Source of the DNA: Paraburkholderia bryophila
GTDB taxonomy: Bacteria; Pseudomonadota; Gammaproteobacteria; Burkholderiales; Burkholderiaceae
Length of the DNA: 64,000 nt
Assembly (NCBI RefSeq): GCF_013409255.1
Contig: NZ_JACCAS010000002.1
Coordinates: forward strand, 2,656,001 to 2,720,000
Direction: 5' to 3'
This document shows, piece after piece, positions 50,944-61,582 of the stretch (the first letter of the stretch is position 1; each line of letters starts with the position of its first letter). The translations under genes were made by a program, and so were the position numbers. Below the pieces are notes generated by a model. The model saw only the letters and a list, made by a program, of their open reading frames with translations, made no database searches and was not told where the DNA came from.

Positions 50944-51474
50944 GAGGGATTCCTTCGAGGTTTCATTGCTTGCCGGTCTTTGTATCGGAAGTGCAGCACC
51001 GCGAACCGGCGACGCGGGCAGCACCGTACTGCGGCGATTATCAACATAAAGTCACGGCTGCTGTGTACGCAGCCTTACCGTAGCGCGAGCTCATCACCGG
51101 AATCTGATTGCCTTGCGTGGTGACGAGGCATTCGTTGGCGGAGCCCCGGGATTTTTTCGGCGGAAATCTTGCAGGGCTAGGGGAATCTTTAAATACGGTC
51201 AAGTTATAACAATTGAATTCTTTGACCCTGCGCCTGAAGGTAGACTTTGCCGGTATCACGGATAGCTAGTTCGGATACCGTATGGTATGGATGACCAGAT
51301 CGTAAGGTTGCATGTGAGTGTCATGTCGTCAGGCAGCCTGGGGAATTTCTCGCCAGTTGGCTGAGGAATCGGATTGGCAGTCGCTTTGGTTCGTTGTATC
51401 TCAGGTCGAGAGCGGCGTCGAAGGCAGGTTTCCTTCAAAGCAGATGTTGAACCCCAGTGTGTGCACACTGATGT
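50944..51474. promoter_or_regulatory. 531-bp divergent regulatory region between the EPS arm and the GGDEF-EAL gene
   Basis: No gene is supported. There are AT-rich patches around 51180-51230 and a 7-bp dyad cggtatc (51251-51257) / gataccg (51274-51280). A sigma-54-like string at 51375-51390 on the plus strand has GG where the invariant -12 GC should be, so I do not call it. Promoters for both the glycosyltransferase and the c-di-GMP gene should be here. Confidence 0.45.
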
Positions 51475-53952
51475 ATGCCTATGGATAACGCCTTGACCTA
51501 CCGGTCTAAAAATCTGACTGCGCAATTATTGAAGATAACCGGACCGTTCGTCGTGGTCGTTGTAGCTGTGCTGGTGCTCGCAACGGTCAGCATCCGGATC
51601 ATGTCTTCGGCGCGAACCTATATCGTTGGTGAGAGCCTGTGGTCGAAAGGGCAGAAAGACGCGATCTTCTACGCGAACGTCTATGCGGAGACCGGAGACG
51701 AAAGCGTCTATCGGCGATATCTGTCTACTGTCGAGATCTTGCGGAATCTGAGGCGTTTGCGTCTCGAGCTTGAGCAGGGTGTGCCCGATCCTCGTTTCGC
51801 TCGCACCGCACTGGTCGACAGTGGCATCGCGCCGGAGGACGTTGGCGGCGTCATCTGGGTGTCGCGGCTATTCCGGCACACCACTTACTTCAACGACGCG
51901 ATGAGCTACTGGTCACGCGGAGACGCGGCACTGGAGCGGCTTGATCGGATCGTAGGTCTTCTGCACGAGAGGCTGAGTGGCGGAGTACCTGCGGGGACGA
52001 CTGCGGGGACAACCGCGGCCGGTCTCGCCAGCTCGCTCAAAGTGCAGATATGGCAGGTTAACACCGACATCGCGCCGCTTGCGCGCGAGTTTTCGATGGT
52101 ACTCAGTACGGCGTTTCGCCGAACGGCCACGCTTCTGATGGACACGGATCTCTGCGCGTCTATTTTGCTTCTGTTTCTGTCGACGTTGCATGTCAGGCGA
52201 TCGTTAGTGGAACGCCGACGGGTGGAGATCGCGCTCCGGGAAAGCGAGGCGAGAGCCAGAGCGACGCTCGACTCGATCGGTGAGGCGGTTGTCGTGACGG
52301 GACCTTCGGGATATATCGAGTCGCTCAATGCCGCCGCCGAACGGATCTCGGGGCATCCTGCTTCCGCATGCGTCGGCAAGCGCCTGGTCGACACGCTTCG
52401 TCTGGTCTACGAGGACAATCGCGAACCGGTCGATCTGATGTCGGACGAACATTGCCAACAGAACGGCGCCGGCGCGACGACGGGCATGTTGCTTCAGCGT
52501 AGCGACAACAAGGAGATTTTTGTCCAGGCGGTGACTTCGCCGATCAACGACTCACGGGGTCATTCCGATCAGAATGGACACGTCGTGATTCTGCGCAATA
52601 TGACGCGCGAGCGCGAGTACATCGAGAATCTGGCGTGGCAGGCATCCCACGACGCGCTGACTGGACTGGTGAATCGTGCGGAATTCGAAAAACGTCTTGG
52701 CCTCGCGCTTGAGCGGTCGTACAGGAATCCTCAAGCGAGGCGGGCATCGGCGCTCCTGATTCTCGATCTCGACCGTTTCAAGGTTGTCAACGACACGTGC
52801 GGTCATGCGGCGGGTGACGCTATGCTCCGCGAAGTCGCGCTGCGATTCGGAACGTGCGTGAACCAGGACGATACTATCGCGCGCCTGGGGGGAGACGAGT
52901 TCGGCGTTCTGCTCGACGACTACAGTACAACGGGCATTGAGCGCGTCACTGAGGCGCTTCGACGATGCCTGCAGGATTTTGTGTTTGTGTGGGAGGCGCA
53001 GCCTTGCACCACCAGCGTCAGTGTCGGCGTGGTGAGTCTCGGCGAGATCGATAGCGGCATGAGCTTGGAGCAAATACTGCGGCTTGCCGATGTGGCCTGT
53101 TATATGGCGAAGGAACGAGGCGGAGACCGTGTACAGCTCGCTGATCTTCACGATCGGGAACTGCGGGATCACGTGGACGAGGCGTCGTGGGGGCGACGTA
53201 TCAAGCAGGCCATGGAAAACGACGAATTCTGCCTTTACGTTCAACCGATCGTCGAAATCGGCGGCGTACAGTCGCCTGCCGGACCGAATTGCTTTCACGC
53301 GGAGCTGCTGCTGCGCATGAACGCCGGCGGCAATATCGTTGCACCCGGTCAGTTCATTCCGGCCGCGGAGCACTACGGTCTCATGCCGGCCATCGACCGC
53401 TGGGTCGTTCGCATTGCCCTTGAAAGACTGTCTCGCATTCAGACGCGAAACTTCGCTCAATATGCAATCAATTTGTCGGGCACATCGATCGTGGACGAGC
53501 GCTTCCTTGACTTCGTGCGTGAGCAGTTTGCGCTCACCGGCGTCTCCCCCAGCCTCATCTGCTTTGAAATTACCGAAACGGCGGCGATCGCGAATCTCAC
53601 TGCCGCGGCGCGGTTCATGCGCGAGTTGACGTCGTTAGGTTGCCGCTTCGCTCTGGACGATTTTGGCGCGGGCATGTCTTCGTTCGGCTATCTGAAGCAA
53701 CTGCCCGTCGAATATCTGAAGATCGACGGAAGCTTTGTGAGAGACATGGTCAACGACCCGGTGAGTTTTGACATCGTGGCGGCGATCAACGAAGTAGGGC
53801 ATGCGATGAAGTGCCGGACGATTGCCGAATATGTCGGCAGTGAGGAAGTGTTGAGGGCCTTGCTCCGCATGGGGGTGGATTGTGCGCAAGGATATTACGT
53901 GGGACAGCCGGTCCCCTGGCTTGAGGCGGACGTGCATACTGAGGAGGTTTAA
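51475..53952 (+). CDS. Membrane-bound PAS-GGDEF-EAL protein (825 aa)
   Basis: This is a c-di-GMP metabolic enzyme. A membrane helix (about residues 22-43) and a periplasmic sensor region are followed by a second hydrophobic segment (about 220-240), a PAS domain, GGDEF and EAL. The cyclase motif R-L-G-G-D-E-F is intact, but the upstream inhibitory RxxD site reads N-Q-D-D. The EAL domain has E-L-L-L-R in place of E-A-L-L-R, yet keeps N-L-S-G, E-I-T-E, D-D-F-G-A-G, K-I-D-G-S-F-V and A-E-Y-V-G. Either or both activities are possible. Its stop codon shares a base with the start of the UndA-like oxidase (taatg). It is divergent from the EPS operon. Confidence 0.88.
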   Translation: MPMDNALTYRSKNLTAQLLKITGPFVVVVVAVLVLATVSIRIMSSARTYIVGESLWSKGQKDAIFYANVYAETGDESVYRRYLSTVEILRNLRRLRLELEQGVPDPRFARTALVDSGIAPEDVGGVIWVSRLFRHTTYFNDAMSYWSRGDAALERLDRIVGLLHERLSGGVPAGTTAGTTAAGLASSLKVQIWQVNTDIAPLAREFSMVLSTAFRRTATLLMDTDLCASILLLFLSTLHVRRSLVERRRVEIALRESEARARATLDSIGEAVVVTGPSGYIESLNAAAERISGHPASACVGKRLVDTLRLVYEDNREPVDLMSDEHCQQNGAGATTGMLLQRSDNKEIFVQAVTSPINDSRGHSDQNGHVVILRNMTREREYIENLAWQASHDALTGLVNRAEFEKRLGLALERSYRNPQARRASALLILDLDRFKVVNDTCGHAAGDAMLREVALRFGTCVNQDDTIARLGGDEFGVLLDDYSTTGIERVTEALRRCLQDFVFVWEAQPCTTSVSVGVVSLGEIDSGMSLEQILRLADVACYMAKERGGDRVQLADLHDRELRDHVDEASWGRRIKQAMENDEFCLYVQPIVEIGGVQSPAGPNCFHAELLLRMNAGGNIVAPGQFIPAAEHYGLMPAIDRWVVRIALERLSRIQTRNFAQYAINLSGTSIVDERFLDFVREQFALTGVSPSLICFEITETAAIANLTAAARFMRELTSLGCRFALDDFGAGMSSFGYLKQLPVEYLKIDGSFVRDMVNDPVSFDIVAAINEVGHAMKCRTIAEYVGSEEVLRALLRMGVDCAQGYYVGQPVPWLEADVHTEEV

Positions 53953-54686
53953 TGGTTGACTCGTTTTCGAGAGAAGGTGATCTGAAAGAGCTTGCAAGCT
54001 ACCCGCTATGGTTGCAGGACCTGGTAGCCGAAACGCACTCCGCCAGGCAGCAGGTGGTGGCGCATCCTATATTCGCGGCGATGAGCAGTGCGCAGATAGA
54101 CCCAAAGGCAATGCGCGCATTTTTCGTCAATGGCTGGCCGGTAATCGATCAGTTCCCGCAGTACATGGGGATGAATCTGCAGAAACTGGGCCCAAAGGAA
54201 ACGCCGGGCACGAGAATGGCCCGCCGGTATCTCACGCGCAATATCCGCATCGAGCAGAACCATGCCGACTACTGGGTCGACTGGGCCGCCGCGCACGACG
54301 TCTCGCGCAATCTGATGCAGGAAGCGTCGGGGTCTTCTCTGGCTTACGCCCTGAGTCATTGGTGCTGGAAGAGCTGCAATAGCGATGCATTGCCGGTGGC
54401 GATCGCAGCGACCAATTTCGCCATTGAAGGGGTGACGGGAGAGTGGTCTTCGCTTGTTTGCAGCAGCGATGCACTGGAGCGTAGCTATCCGGATGAAATT
54501 CGCAAGCGTGCGATGCGGTGGCTCAAGATGCATGCGCATTATGACGACGCCCATCCGTGGGAGGCACTCGATATCGTGGCGACGCTATTGGGGCGGGCTC
54601 CGCGAACGCAGGATGTTCGCGACGTACAGCGTAGCGTGAAAAATAGTTACGAGTATTTGAAGGTCAGTCTGGATTGCTGCCTTTGA
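53952..54686 (+). CDS. UndA-like haem-oxygenase-fold non-haem iron oxidase (244 aa)
   Basis: This protein strongly resembles, from memory, Pseudomonas UndA, which converts lauric acid to 1-undecene with oxygen. The metal ligands are all present and even share UndA numbering: Glu101 and His104 in R-I-E-Q-N-H-A-D-Y-W, Glu159 in N-F-A-I-E-G-V-T-G-E-W-S, and His194, Asp198 and His201 in M-H-A-H-Y-D-D-A-H-P. Length is close to UndA. Older annotations call this fold TenA or PqqC-like. The ATG overlaps the GGDEF-EAL stop (taatg), so synthesis is coupled to that protein. A fatty acid substrate is likely, but chain length and product are not shown. Confidence 0.85.
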   Translation: MVDSFSREGDLKELASYPLWLQDLVAETHSARQQVVAHPIFAAMSSAQIDPKAMRAFFVNGWPVIDQFPQYMGMNLQKLGPKETPGTRMARRYLTRNIRIEQNHADYWVDWAAAHDVSRNLMQEASGSSLAYALSHWCWKSCNSDALPVAIAATNFAIEGVTGEWSSLVCSSDALERSYPDEIRKRAMRWLKMHAHYDDAHPWEALDIVATLLGRAPRTQDVRDVQRSVKNSYEYLKVSLDCCL

Positions 54687-54745
54687 GCCGCGTCTGGTAA
54701 AGGCACCGACTCGCCTGTAATCGAGAGGCGGGCATCGCGTATCGT

Positions 54746-55054
54746 TTATCGTGACAAACCGCCAATAATCCACCGCATGACAGAAGACATGCTCCTCCGT
54801 TTTTTACAGGAGGAGACTTTTCGATGCGGCATGCGTTGCAAGTCGCCGCTGTCCACTTCGAGGGAGCGCACGTGCGCCGGTTCGGAAAACGGCCACTCGC
54901 GAGCGACGGCAAACGTCGATCCTTTCGGCAGATTGTCGAACTTTTCCCGGTACGCGTTGATGGCAACGGCTTCCCGCACAGCGGCTTCTTCTGACACCGT
55001 TGCGATGAAGTCGTTTAATTCGGGAAGGTGGACGCACCATAACGTTTCACTCAT
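54746..55054 (-). CDS. Conserved-looking hypothetical protein (102 aa)
   Basis: I do not recognise the family. The ATG at 55054 follows a good gaaggattt ribosome site. The protein begins M-S-E-T-L-W-C-V-H-L-P-E-L-N-D-F-I-A and has a compact, balanced first 70 residues with no signal peptide or membrane segment. A basic tail (H-R-K-V-S-S-C-K-K-R-R) ends with a short hydrophobic stretch. It converges on the UndA-like gene with 59 bases between stops. Codon-like composition and the ribosome site favour a real gene, while the function is unknown. Confidence 0.6.
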   Translation of the reverse strand: MSETLWCVHLPELNDFIATVSEEAAVREAVAINAYREKFDNLPKGSTFAVAREWPFSEPAHVRSLEVDSGDLQRMPHRKVSSCKKRRSMSSVMRWIIGGLSR

Positions 55055-55390
55055 AAATCCTTCTTTAACACTTCCTGAAAATGTTGGCGTAGCGCACATC
55101 ATGGCGTTGCGTCGATGCGCTATTGGCGAGACGAAAGGAGCGTTATTCAGTCTGAATATTATCGTCGACCGTTCAGGCGTGCGGGGTGCGCGCCATCACC
55201 TAAACGTGACAATGCTCTGCGAAGCGTCCGCTATTCGCGCAAGAAGGTGAAGTGAGAGAAGAAGAGTTGAGAGAGGGGTGCCGGCTCGGCTCTCAAGCCG
55301 CCGGATTCGACGGGACTGCCGCCCTTCGACATGATGGCGGCATCCCTATCGAATCCGTTGCCTGAGAGGCGATTGCAACGAAGCCGTGTG
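55055..55390. other. 336-bp gap between the small hypothetical gene and the LamB-type porin
   Basis: No gene or RNA is recognised. It should hold the promoter of the small minus-strand gene and the 3' end of the porin transcript. I see no clear intrinsic terminator with a T-tract. Confidence 0.4.
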
Positions 55391-56935
<1,545 letters not shown>

Positions 56936-58048
56936 TTATTGCAGGCGCGGTACCGCGGTGCCGTCCGCATGGAACAGATGCAGTGCCGCCGCCGGTAACG
57001 CGAAAGGCACGCGCGAACCCAACGACGGGCCGTGATGGTCGACCTTCACCACCAACGGTTGATCGAGCAACGGGGTATCCAGATGCAGGAAGGCATGCTC
57101 ACCCAGGCGCTCGATATGGACCACTTCACCAGTCAGATCGCCGTGCCCCGTCACCACGTGCTCGGGCCGGATACCGAGGGTCACCCGTGCGCCGGTCGCT
57201 AGCCCACTGCCGTGCACGCCTGCTACCAGCGGCGTCATGCCGGCGTTGACCTTGACCTTCACCTGGTGGGGAGCGGCTTCCGTCACGCTGCCCGGGATGA
57301 AATTCATGCCCGGCGAGCCGATGAACCCCGCCACGAACTGGTTGGCAGGGTGGTGGTAGAGCGTGAGCGGATCGCCCACCTGAGCGATGCTCGCCACGCC
57401 GTTCTGGCCGGCGAGCGGCCGCAGCAGAACGATCTTGTCGGCGAGCGTCATGGCTTCCACCTGGTCATGCGTGACGTAGATCATGCTGGTGGAACTCTGC
57501 AACTCGCGGTGCAGGCGGGCGAGCTCGACCCGTGTCTTGACGCGCAACGACGCGTCGAGGTTGGACAGCGGTTCGTCGAACAGGAACACCTTGGGCTTGC
57601 GCACGATCGCGCGGCCGATCGCCACGCGCTGACGCTGCCCGCCGGACAGCGCGCCGGGTTTGCGCTCGAGCATCGGATCCAGATGGAGTGCGGACGCTGC
57701 CGCCTGCACACGCTGGCCAATTTCATCTTTCGGCAGGCCCAGGTGTTTAAGGCCGAACGCCATGTTCTCGTACACGGTCATGTGAGGGTAGAGCGCGTAG
57801 CTCTGGAACACCATCGCGACATCCCGCTTCGCCGGCGGCAGGTCGTTGACCACCCGCCCGCCGATCTGGATCTCGCCGGCACTCGGATCGTCGAGGCCCG
57901 CGATGATCCGCAACAGCGTCGACTTACCGCAACCCGACGGGCCGATGAACACGCAGAACTCACCCTTCTCGATGGTGAGATTGACGTCCGACAACACGGG
58001 TGTGTCGCCGAACTGTTTTTGCAGATGGGTCAGCTGGATCTGGCTCAT
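56936..58048 (-). CDS. Sugar ABC transporter ATPase, MalK/UgpC type (370 aa)
   Basis: This is the energising subunit of the carbohydrate importer. Walker A is G-P-S-G-C-G-K-S-T, the Q-loop A-M-V-F-Q-S-Y-A-L-Y-P, the signature L-S-G-G-Q-R-Q-R-V-A and Walker B V-F-L-F-D-E-P-L-S-N-L-D. After residue 235 come the TOBE-type regulatory domains of CUT1 ATPases (G-S-P-G-M-N-F-I-P-G). Start overlap with the glucosidase stop is four bases (atga). It pairs with the two permeases encoded upstream in the same operon. Confidence 0.93.
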   Translation of the reverse strand: MSQIQLTHLQKQFGDTPVLSDVNLTIEKGEFCVFIGPSGCGKSTLLRIIAGLDDPSAGEIQIGGRVVNDLPPAKRDVAMVFQSYALYPHMTVYENMAFGLKHLGLPKDEIGQRVQAAASALHLDPMLERKPGALSGGQRQRVAIGRAIVRKPKVFLFDEPLSNLDASLRVKTRVELARLHRELQSSTSMIYVTHDQVEAMTLADKIVLLRPLAGQNGVASIAQVGDPLTLYHHPANQFVAGFIGSPGMNFIPGSVTEAAPHQVKVKVNAGMTPLVAGVHGSGLATGARVTLGIRPEHVVTGHGDLTGEVVHIERLGEHAFLHLDTPLLDQPLVVKVDHHGPSLGSRVPFALPAAALHLFHADGTAVPRLQ

Positions 58049-59700
58049 GCGACTCCCGACTGGATATCGTCGGCCTGGAGATGAGCAAAGAACGCTTGCG
58101 TCGGTCCGAGTTCGATGCAGGCCTCGCCCAGTCGACTCTCGAAGCCACTGTCGTCACATGGCCTCAACCGCTGGGTCAATCTGATCGGATACTGCGCCGG
58201 CCGATCCGACAGGTTGAACGCGCACAACATGCTTTCCCCCGCATAGGTACGGCGGAACGCCACCACCTGGTCATGAACCGGGAGCAACTCCATGTCGCCG
58301 AAATGCAGTGCGGGATGCTGTTTGCGCCACGCGATGAATTGCCGGTAGAAACTCAGCACCGAGTTGGCGTCGTCGGCCTGGCGAGTGGCGCACAGTTCCA
58401 CGTGCTCGGGATTGACCGGCAGCCACGGGTTCTGCTGACTGAAACCGCCGTTCGAGCCCGGTTCCCACGGCATGGGTGTGCGACAGCCGTCGCGTCCTTT
58501 GAAGTCCGGCCACATGGTCTGGCCATACGGATCCTGCAGCAACTCGAACGGCACGTCGCTTTCCGGCAATGCCAGTTCTTCGCCCTGATAGATACACACG
58601 GCGCCCGGCAACGACATCAGGAATGCGGCAAGCAGCCGTGCGCGCTGCTGCGGAGTGCCGCCGAGATCCTGCCAGCGACTGACGACGCGTGCGACGTCGT
58701 GATTGCCGAGCGACCAGCACACATATGCATTGCGTGCCTCGTTCAGGTAGTCGGTGAGCACGCCATGAACGTAAGTCGGCTGACAATGTTCGGTGAGCAG
58801 CGTAAACACATACGCCATATGCAGGCGCTCTTCGCCCAGCGTGTAGGCGGCCAGCGTCGGGTACTGCAGATCGTCGCCGATCTCGCCGATACTGATTGCT
58901 CCGGGGTGGGCGTCGAGCAGCCGGCGCAGCCGGTTCAGGAAGATCAGATTCTCGGGTTGCGTCTTGTCGTACAGATGGCGCTGGCGCGCATACGGATTGT
59001 TACGCGGTACGCCGGCGCCATGCTGGTCGGCCGGCATGGCCGGATTGCTTCGTAGTTGCCGGTCGTGCACGTAGAAATTCACGGTGTCGAGGCGGAACCC
59101 GCTCACGCCGCGCTGCAGCCAGAAGTTCGCGACGTCCAGCACGGCATCCTGCACGTCGGGGCAGTGGAAATTGAGGTCAGGCTGGCTGCTCAGAAAGTTG
59201 TGCAGGTAGTACTGTTCACGCCGGGTATCCCATTGCCAGGCCGAGCCGCCGAAAATACTCAGCCAGTTGTTCGGCGGCGATCCATCCGGCTGGGCGTCGG
59301 CCCACACGTACCAGTCCGCACGGGGATTGTCGCGGCTCGCACGGCTCTCCTCGAACCACGGGTGTTTGTCGGAGGTGTGGCTGAGCACCAGATCGATCAG
59401 CACTTTCAGTCCCAGTTCGCGCGCGCGCGCCACCAGTTCGTCAAAATCATCGAGCGTGCCGAACAGGGGGTCGACATCGCAGTAATCCGAAACGTCGTAG
59501 CCGAAGTCCCGCATCGGGCTCTTGAAGAAAGGCGACAACCAGACCGCCTCGGCCCCGAGCCCGGCAATATGGTCCAGACGCGCGACGATACCGGGCAGAT
59601 CTCCGACGCCGTCGCCATTGCTGTCCTGGAAGCTACGGGGATAGACCTGATAAATGATGGCGCCGCGCCACCAGTCGTTGTTCTTTTTCATGATCTGCAT
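58045..59700 (-). CDS. GH13 alpha-glucosidase (551 aa)
   Basis: This is a cytoplasmic alpha-amylase-family exo-glucosidase. W-W-R-G-A-I-I-Y-Q-V-Y-P-R-S-F-Q-D-S leads into the barrel. The catalytic Asp nucleophile is in G-F-R-L-D-T-V-N-F, the acid/base Glu in S-I-G-E-I-G-D, and the transition-state Asp in S-L-G-N-H-D-V-A-R. There is no signal peptide. Placed between the permeases and the ATPase, it should hydrolyse the imported alpha-glucoside (maltose, trehalose, sucrose or oligomers). The ATG at 59700 is used; an in-frame ATG three codons later is also possible. Confidence 0.92.
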   Translation of the reverse strand: MQIMKKNNDWWRGAIIYQVYPRSFQDSNGDGVGDLPGIVARLDHIAGLGAEAVWLSPFFKSPMRDFGYDVSDYCDVDPLFGTLDDFDELVARARELGLKVLIDLVLSHTSDKHPWFEESRASRDNPRADWYVWADAQPDGSPPNNWLSIFGGSAWQWDTRREQYYLHNFLSSQPDLNFHCPDVQDAVLDVANFWLQRGVSGFRLDTVNFYVHDRQLRSNPAMPADQHGAGVPRNNPYARQRHLYDKTQPENLIFLNRLRRLLDAHPGAISIGEIGDDLQYPTLAAYTLGEERLHMAYVFTLLTEHCQPTYVHGVLTDYLNEARNAYVCWSLGNHDVARVVSRWQDLGGTPQQRARLLAAFLMSLPGAVCIYQGEELALPESDVPFELLQDPYGQTMWPDFKGRDGCRTPMPWEPGSNGGFSQQNPWLPVNPEHVELCATRQADDANSVLSFYRQFIAWRKQHPALHFGDMELLPVHDQVVAFRRTYAGESMLCAFNLSDRPAQYPIRLTQRLRPCDDSGFESRLGEACIELGPTQAFFAHLQADDIQSGVA

Positions 59701-59710
59701 GATGTGTTGA

Positions 59711-60541
59711 TTACCCTTTGACTGCGCCCGCCGTCAGGCCGGACACGATGTGACGTTGAAACACGATGACGAGCAGGACGAGCGGTACGGTCACCATCAC
59801 GGAGGCCGCCATGATGTCGCCCCAGGGCAACTCGTTGCTGCTCGAGCCGCTGATCAGCGCGATGGCGACCGGAACGGTGCGTTCATCGGACGACAGCGTG
59901 AAGGTGAGGGCGAACAGAAACTCGTTCCACGCCGCGATAAACGCGAGCAGTGCGGTAGCCGCCACGGCCGGCCACAACAGCGGCATGAAGATGCGGAAGA
60001 TCAGCGTCAAGACACCGACACCGTCCATCAACGCGGCTTCCTCCAGCTCCTTGGGCAGGTCGCGCATGAACGTGACGAGAATCCACACCGTGAACGGCAA
60101 CGTGAAGATCAGGTCGCTCAGCACCAGCGCGCCGAGCTTGTCGTAGAGGCCGAGCCAACTGACCAGTTCGAACAGCCCCGACAGCACCGTCACCTGCGGG
60201 AACATCGACACCGCGAGAATGGTCATCATCAGCGTGCCGCGACCGCGAAATCGCACGCGCCCCAACGCATAGGCCGACAGTAGTGAGAGTCCGAGGGACA
60301 GCGCCACGACACTGCCGGCCGTCAGCAGCGAATTGCACAGGTCGGTGGCGAACGGCTGGTTCTTCATCACCGACACGTAGTTCGCGAACGACAGCCGGGA
60401 CGGCAGAATGTCGCTGGAGAAAAGTGCGTCGCCGGTTTTGAACGACGTGCAGATCGCGTAGAACAGCGGAAACACCGAAAAGACCAGCACCACGGCGGAG
60501 GTCAGGTAGTAGCCGAGTACCAGCAGAGGATCTTTTTTCAT
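59711..60541 (-). CDS. Sugar ABC transporter permease, MalG type (276 aa)
   Basis: This is a CUT1 inner-membrane permease with six predicted helices. The EAA loop that contacts the ATPase is visible as E-L-E-E-A-A-L-M-D-G-V-G-V-L near residue 165. N-terminal S-A-V-V-L-V-F-S-V-F-P-L-F-Y-A starts helix 1. It begins one base after the MalF-type permease stop (taa-c-atg), showing tight coupling. It works with that permease, the binding protein and the ATPase. Confidence 0.92.
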   Translation of the reverse strand: MKKDPLLVLGYYLTSAVVLVFSVFPLFYAICTSFKTGDALFSSDILPSRLSFANYVSVMKNQPFATDLCNSLLTAGSVVALSLGLSLLSAYALGRVRFRGRGTLMMTILAVSMFPQVTVLSGLFELVSWLGLYDKLGALVLSDLIFTLPFTVWILVTFMRDLPKELEEAALMDGVGVLTLIFRIFMPLLWPAVAATALLAFIAAWNEFLFALTFTLSSDERTVPVAIALISGSSSNELPWGDIMAASVMVTVPLVLLVIVFQRHIVSGLTAGAVKG

Positions 60542-60542
60542 G

Positions 60543-61523
60543 TTATTTCGCCTCCATCCGGTTGCGGTTCAACGCAACCCAGACGCCGGTAATCAATGCG
60601 ATGATCAGCACGAGCAGAATCGCCGCGGCCGAGCCGTGGCCCACCTGCTGAAAGTCGATCATCTGCTCGCGCACATAGACCGACATGCTCTGCGTGAGGT
60701 GGCTGTTGGACGACATCACGTAGATCAGATCGAACACACGCAACGCGTCGAGGGTCCGAAAAATCATCGCGACCATTACTGCGGGCCAGATGAGCGGCAT
60801 CGTGATGAAGAGGAACACACGCCGGCGCGGCACGCCGTCGACACGCGCGGCTTCGTAGCAGTCGCCGGGGACGACCTGCAGCGCGGCCAGAATCAGCAGC
60901 GCCATGAAGGGTGTGGTTTTCCAGACGTCGACCATGATGATGGTCGGGAACGTCAGCTTGGGATCGGCGGTAAACGCGAGGGCCTGGTGGATGATTCCTG
61001 CCGAGAGCATCAGGTTGTTCAACACGCCGAACTGATCGTTGAGCATCCAGGCCCACATCCTGGCCGACACCACGGTCGGGATGGCCCATGGCACCAGAAC
61101 CGCGGCGCGGAGTAGCGAACGCGCGCGCGACGGATGATTGAGCAACAGGGCGACGCCTAAACCGAGCAAGGTCTCCAGCACGACCGACACCACCGCGAAT
61201 TCCGTGGTGTTACCGACCGAGCGCCACCATGCGTGGTCCCGCAGAACGCCATGGCGGCCCCAGTAGTTGGCGAAACCGACGAAGCGCGTGTTGGCCAGGT
61301 CCGACAGGCGGGCGTCGGTCAGACTGAACCAGAGCGTACGGACCAGCGGCCAACCGGCAATCGCGACCAGCACGGCAAGCGTGGGGGCGACCAGCAACAA
61401 CGCCTGTCGCTGACGGGCGCGCTCGATCAGGGAAGGGCCTTGTTTCACCGGACGAGGTACGCGTCCGATCGATGCGGACGGCTCGTTCAGCGCCGTCTCT
61501 ATCGTTGAGGTTGAATCGTTCAT
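60543..61523 (-). CDS. Sugar ABC transporter permease, MalF type (326 aa)
   Basis: This is a CUT1 inner-membrane permease with six helices after a polar N-terminus (helix 1 Q-A-L-L-L-V-A-P-T-L-A-V-L). Its EAA loop reads Y-E-A-A-R-V-D-G-V-P-R-R near residue 235. I use the ATG at 61523, which has a ggtgga site about nine bases upstream; a GTG three codons earlier is the other candidate. It is the second gene of the operon after the binding protein, and the partner permease is coupled downstream. Confidence 0.91.
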   Translation of the reverse strand: MNDSTSTIETALNEPSASIGRVPRPVKQGPSLIERARQRQALLLVAPTLAVLVAIAGWPLVRTLWFSLTDARLSDLANTRFVGFANYWGRHGVLRDHAWWRSVGNTTEFAVVSVVLETLLGLGVALLLNHPSRARSLLRAAVLVPWAIPTVVSARMWAWMLNDQFGVLNNLMLSAGIIHQALAFTADPKLTFPTIIMVDVWKTTPFMALLILAALQVVPGDCYEAARVDGVPRRRVFLFITMPLIWPAVMVAMIFRTLDALRVFDLIYVMSSNSHLTQSMSVYVREQMIDFQQVGHGSAAAILLVLIIALITGVWVALNRNRMEAK

Positions 61524-61582
61524 GAGCGACACTCCACCGTTGCCCGGCTTGAGCCGGGCAACCCTGTTGATCGGAGGAGACC

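Noticed and set aside
51375..51390. Second sigma-54-like promoter upstream of the GGDEF-EAL gene (tggcagt-cgct-ttggt)
   Set aside because: The -12 element has GG where the invariant GC is required.
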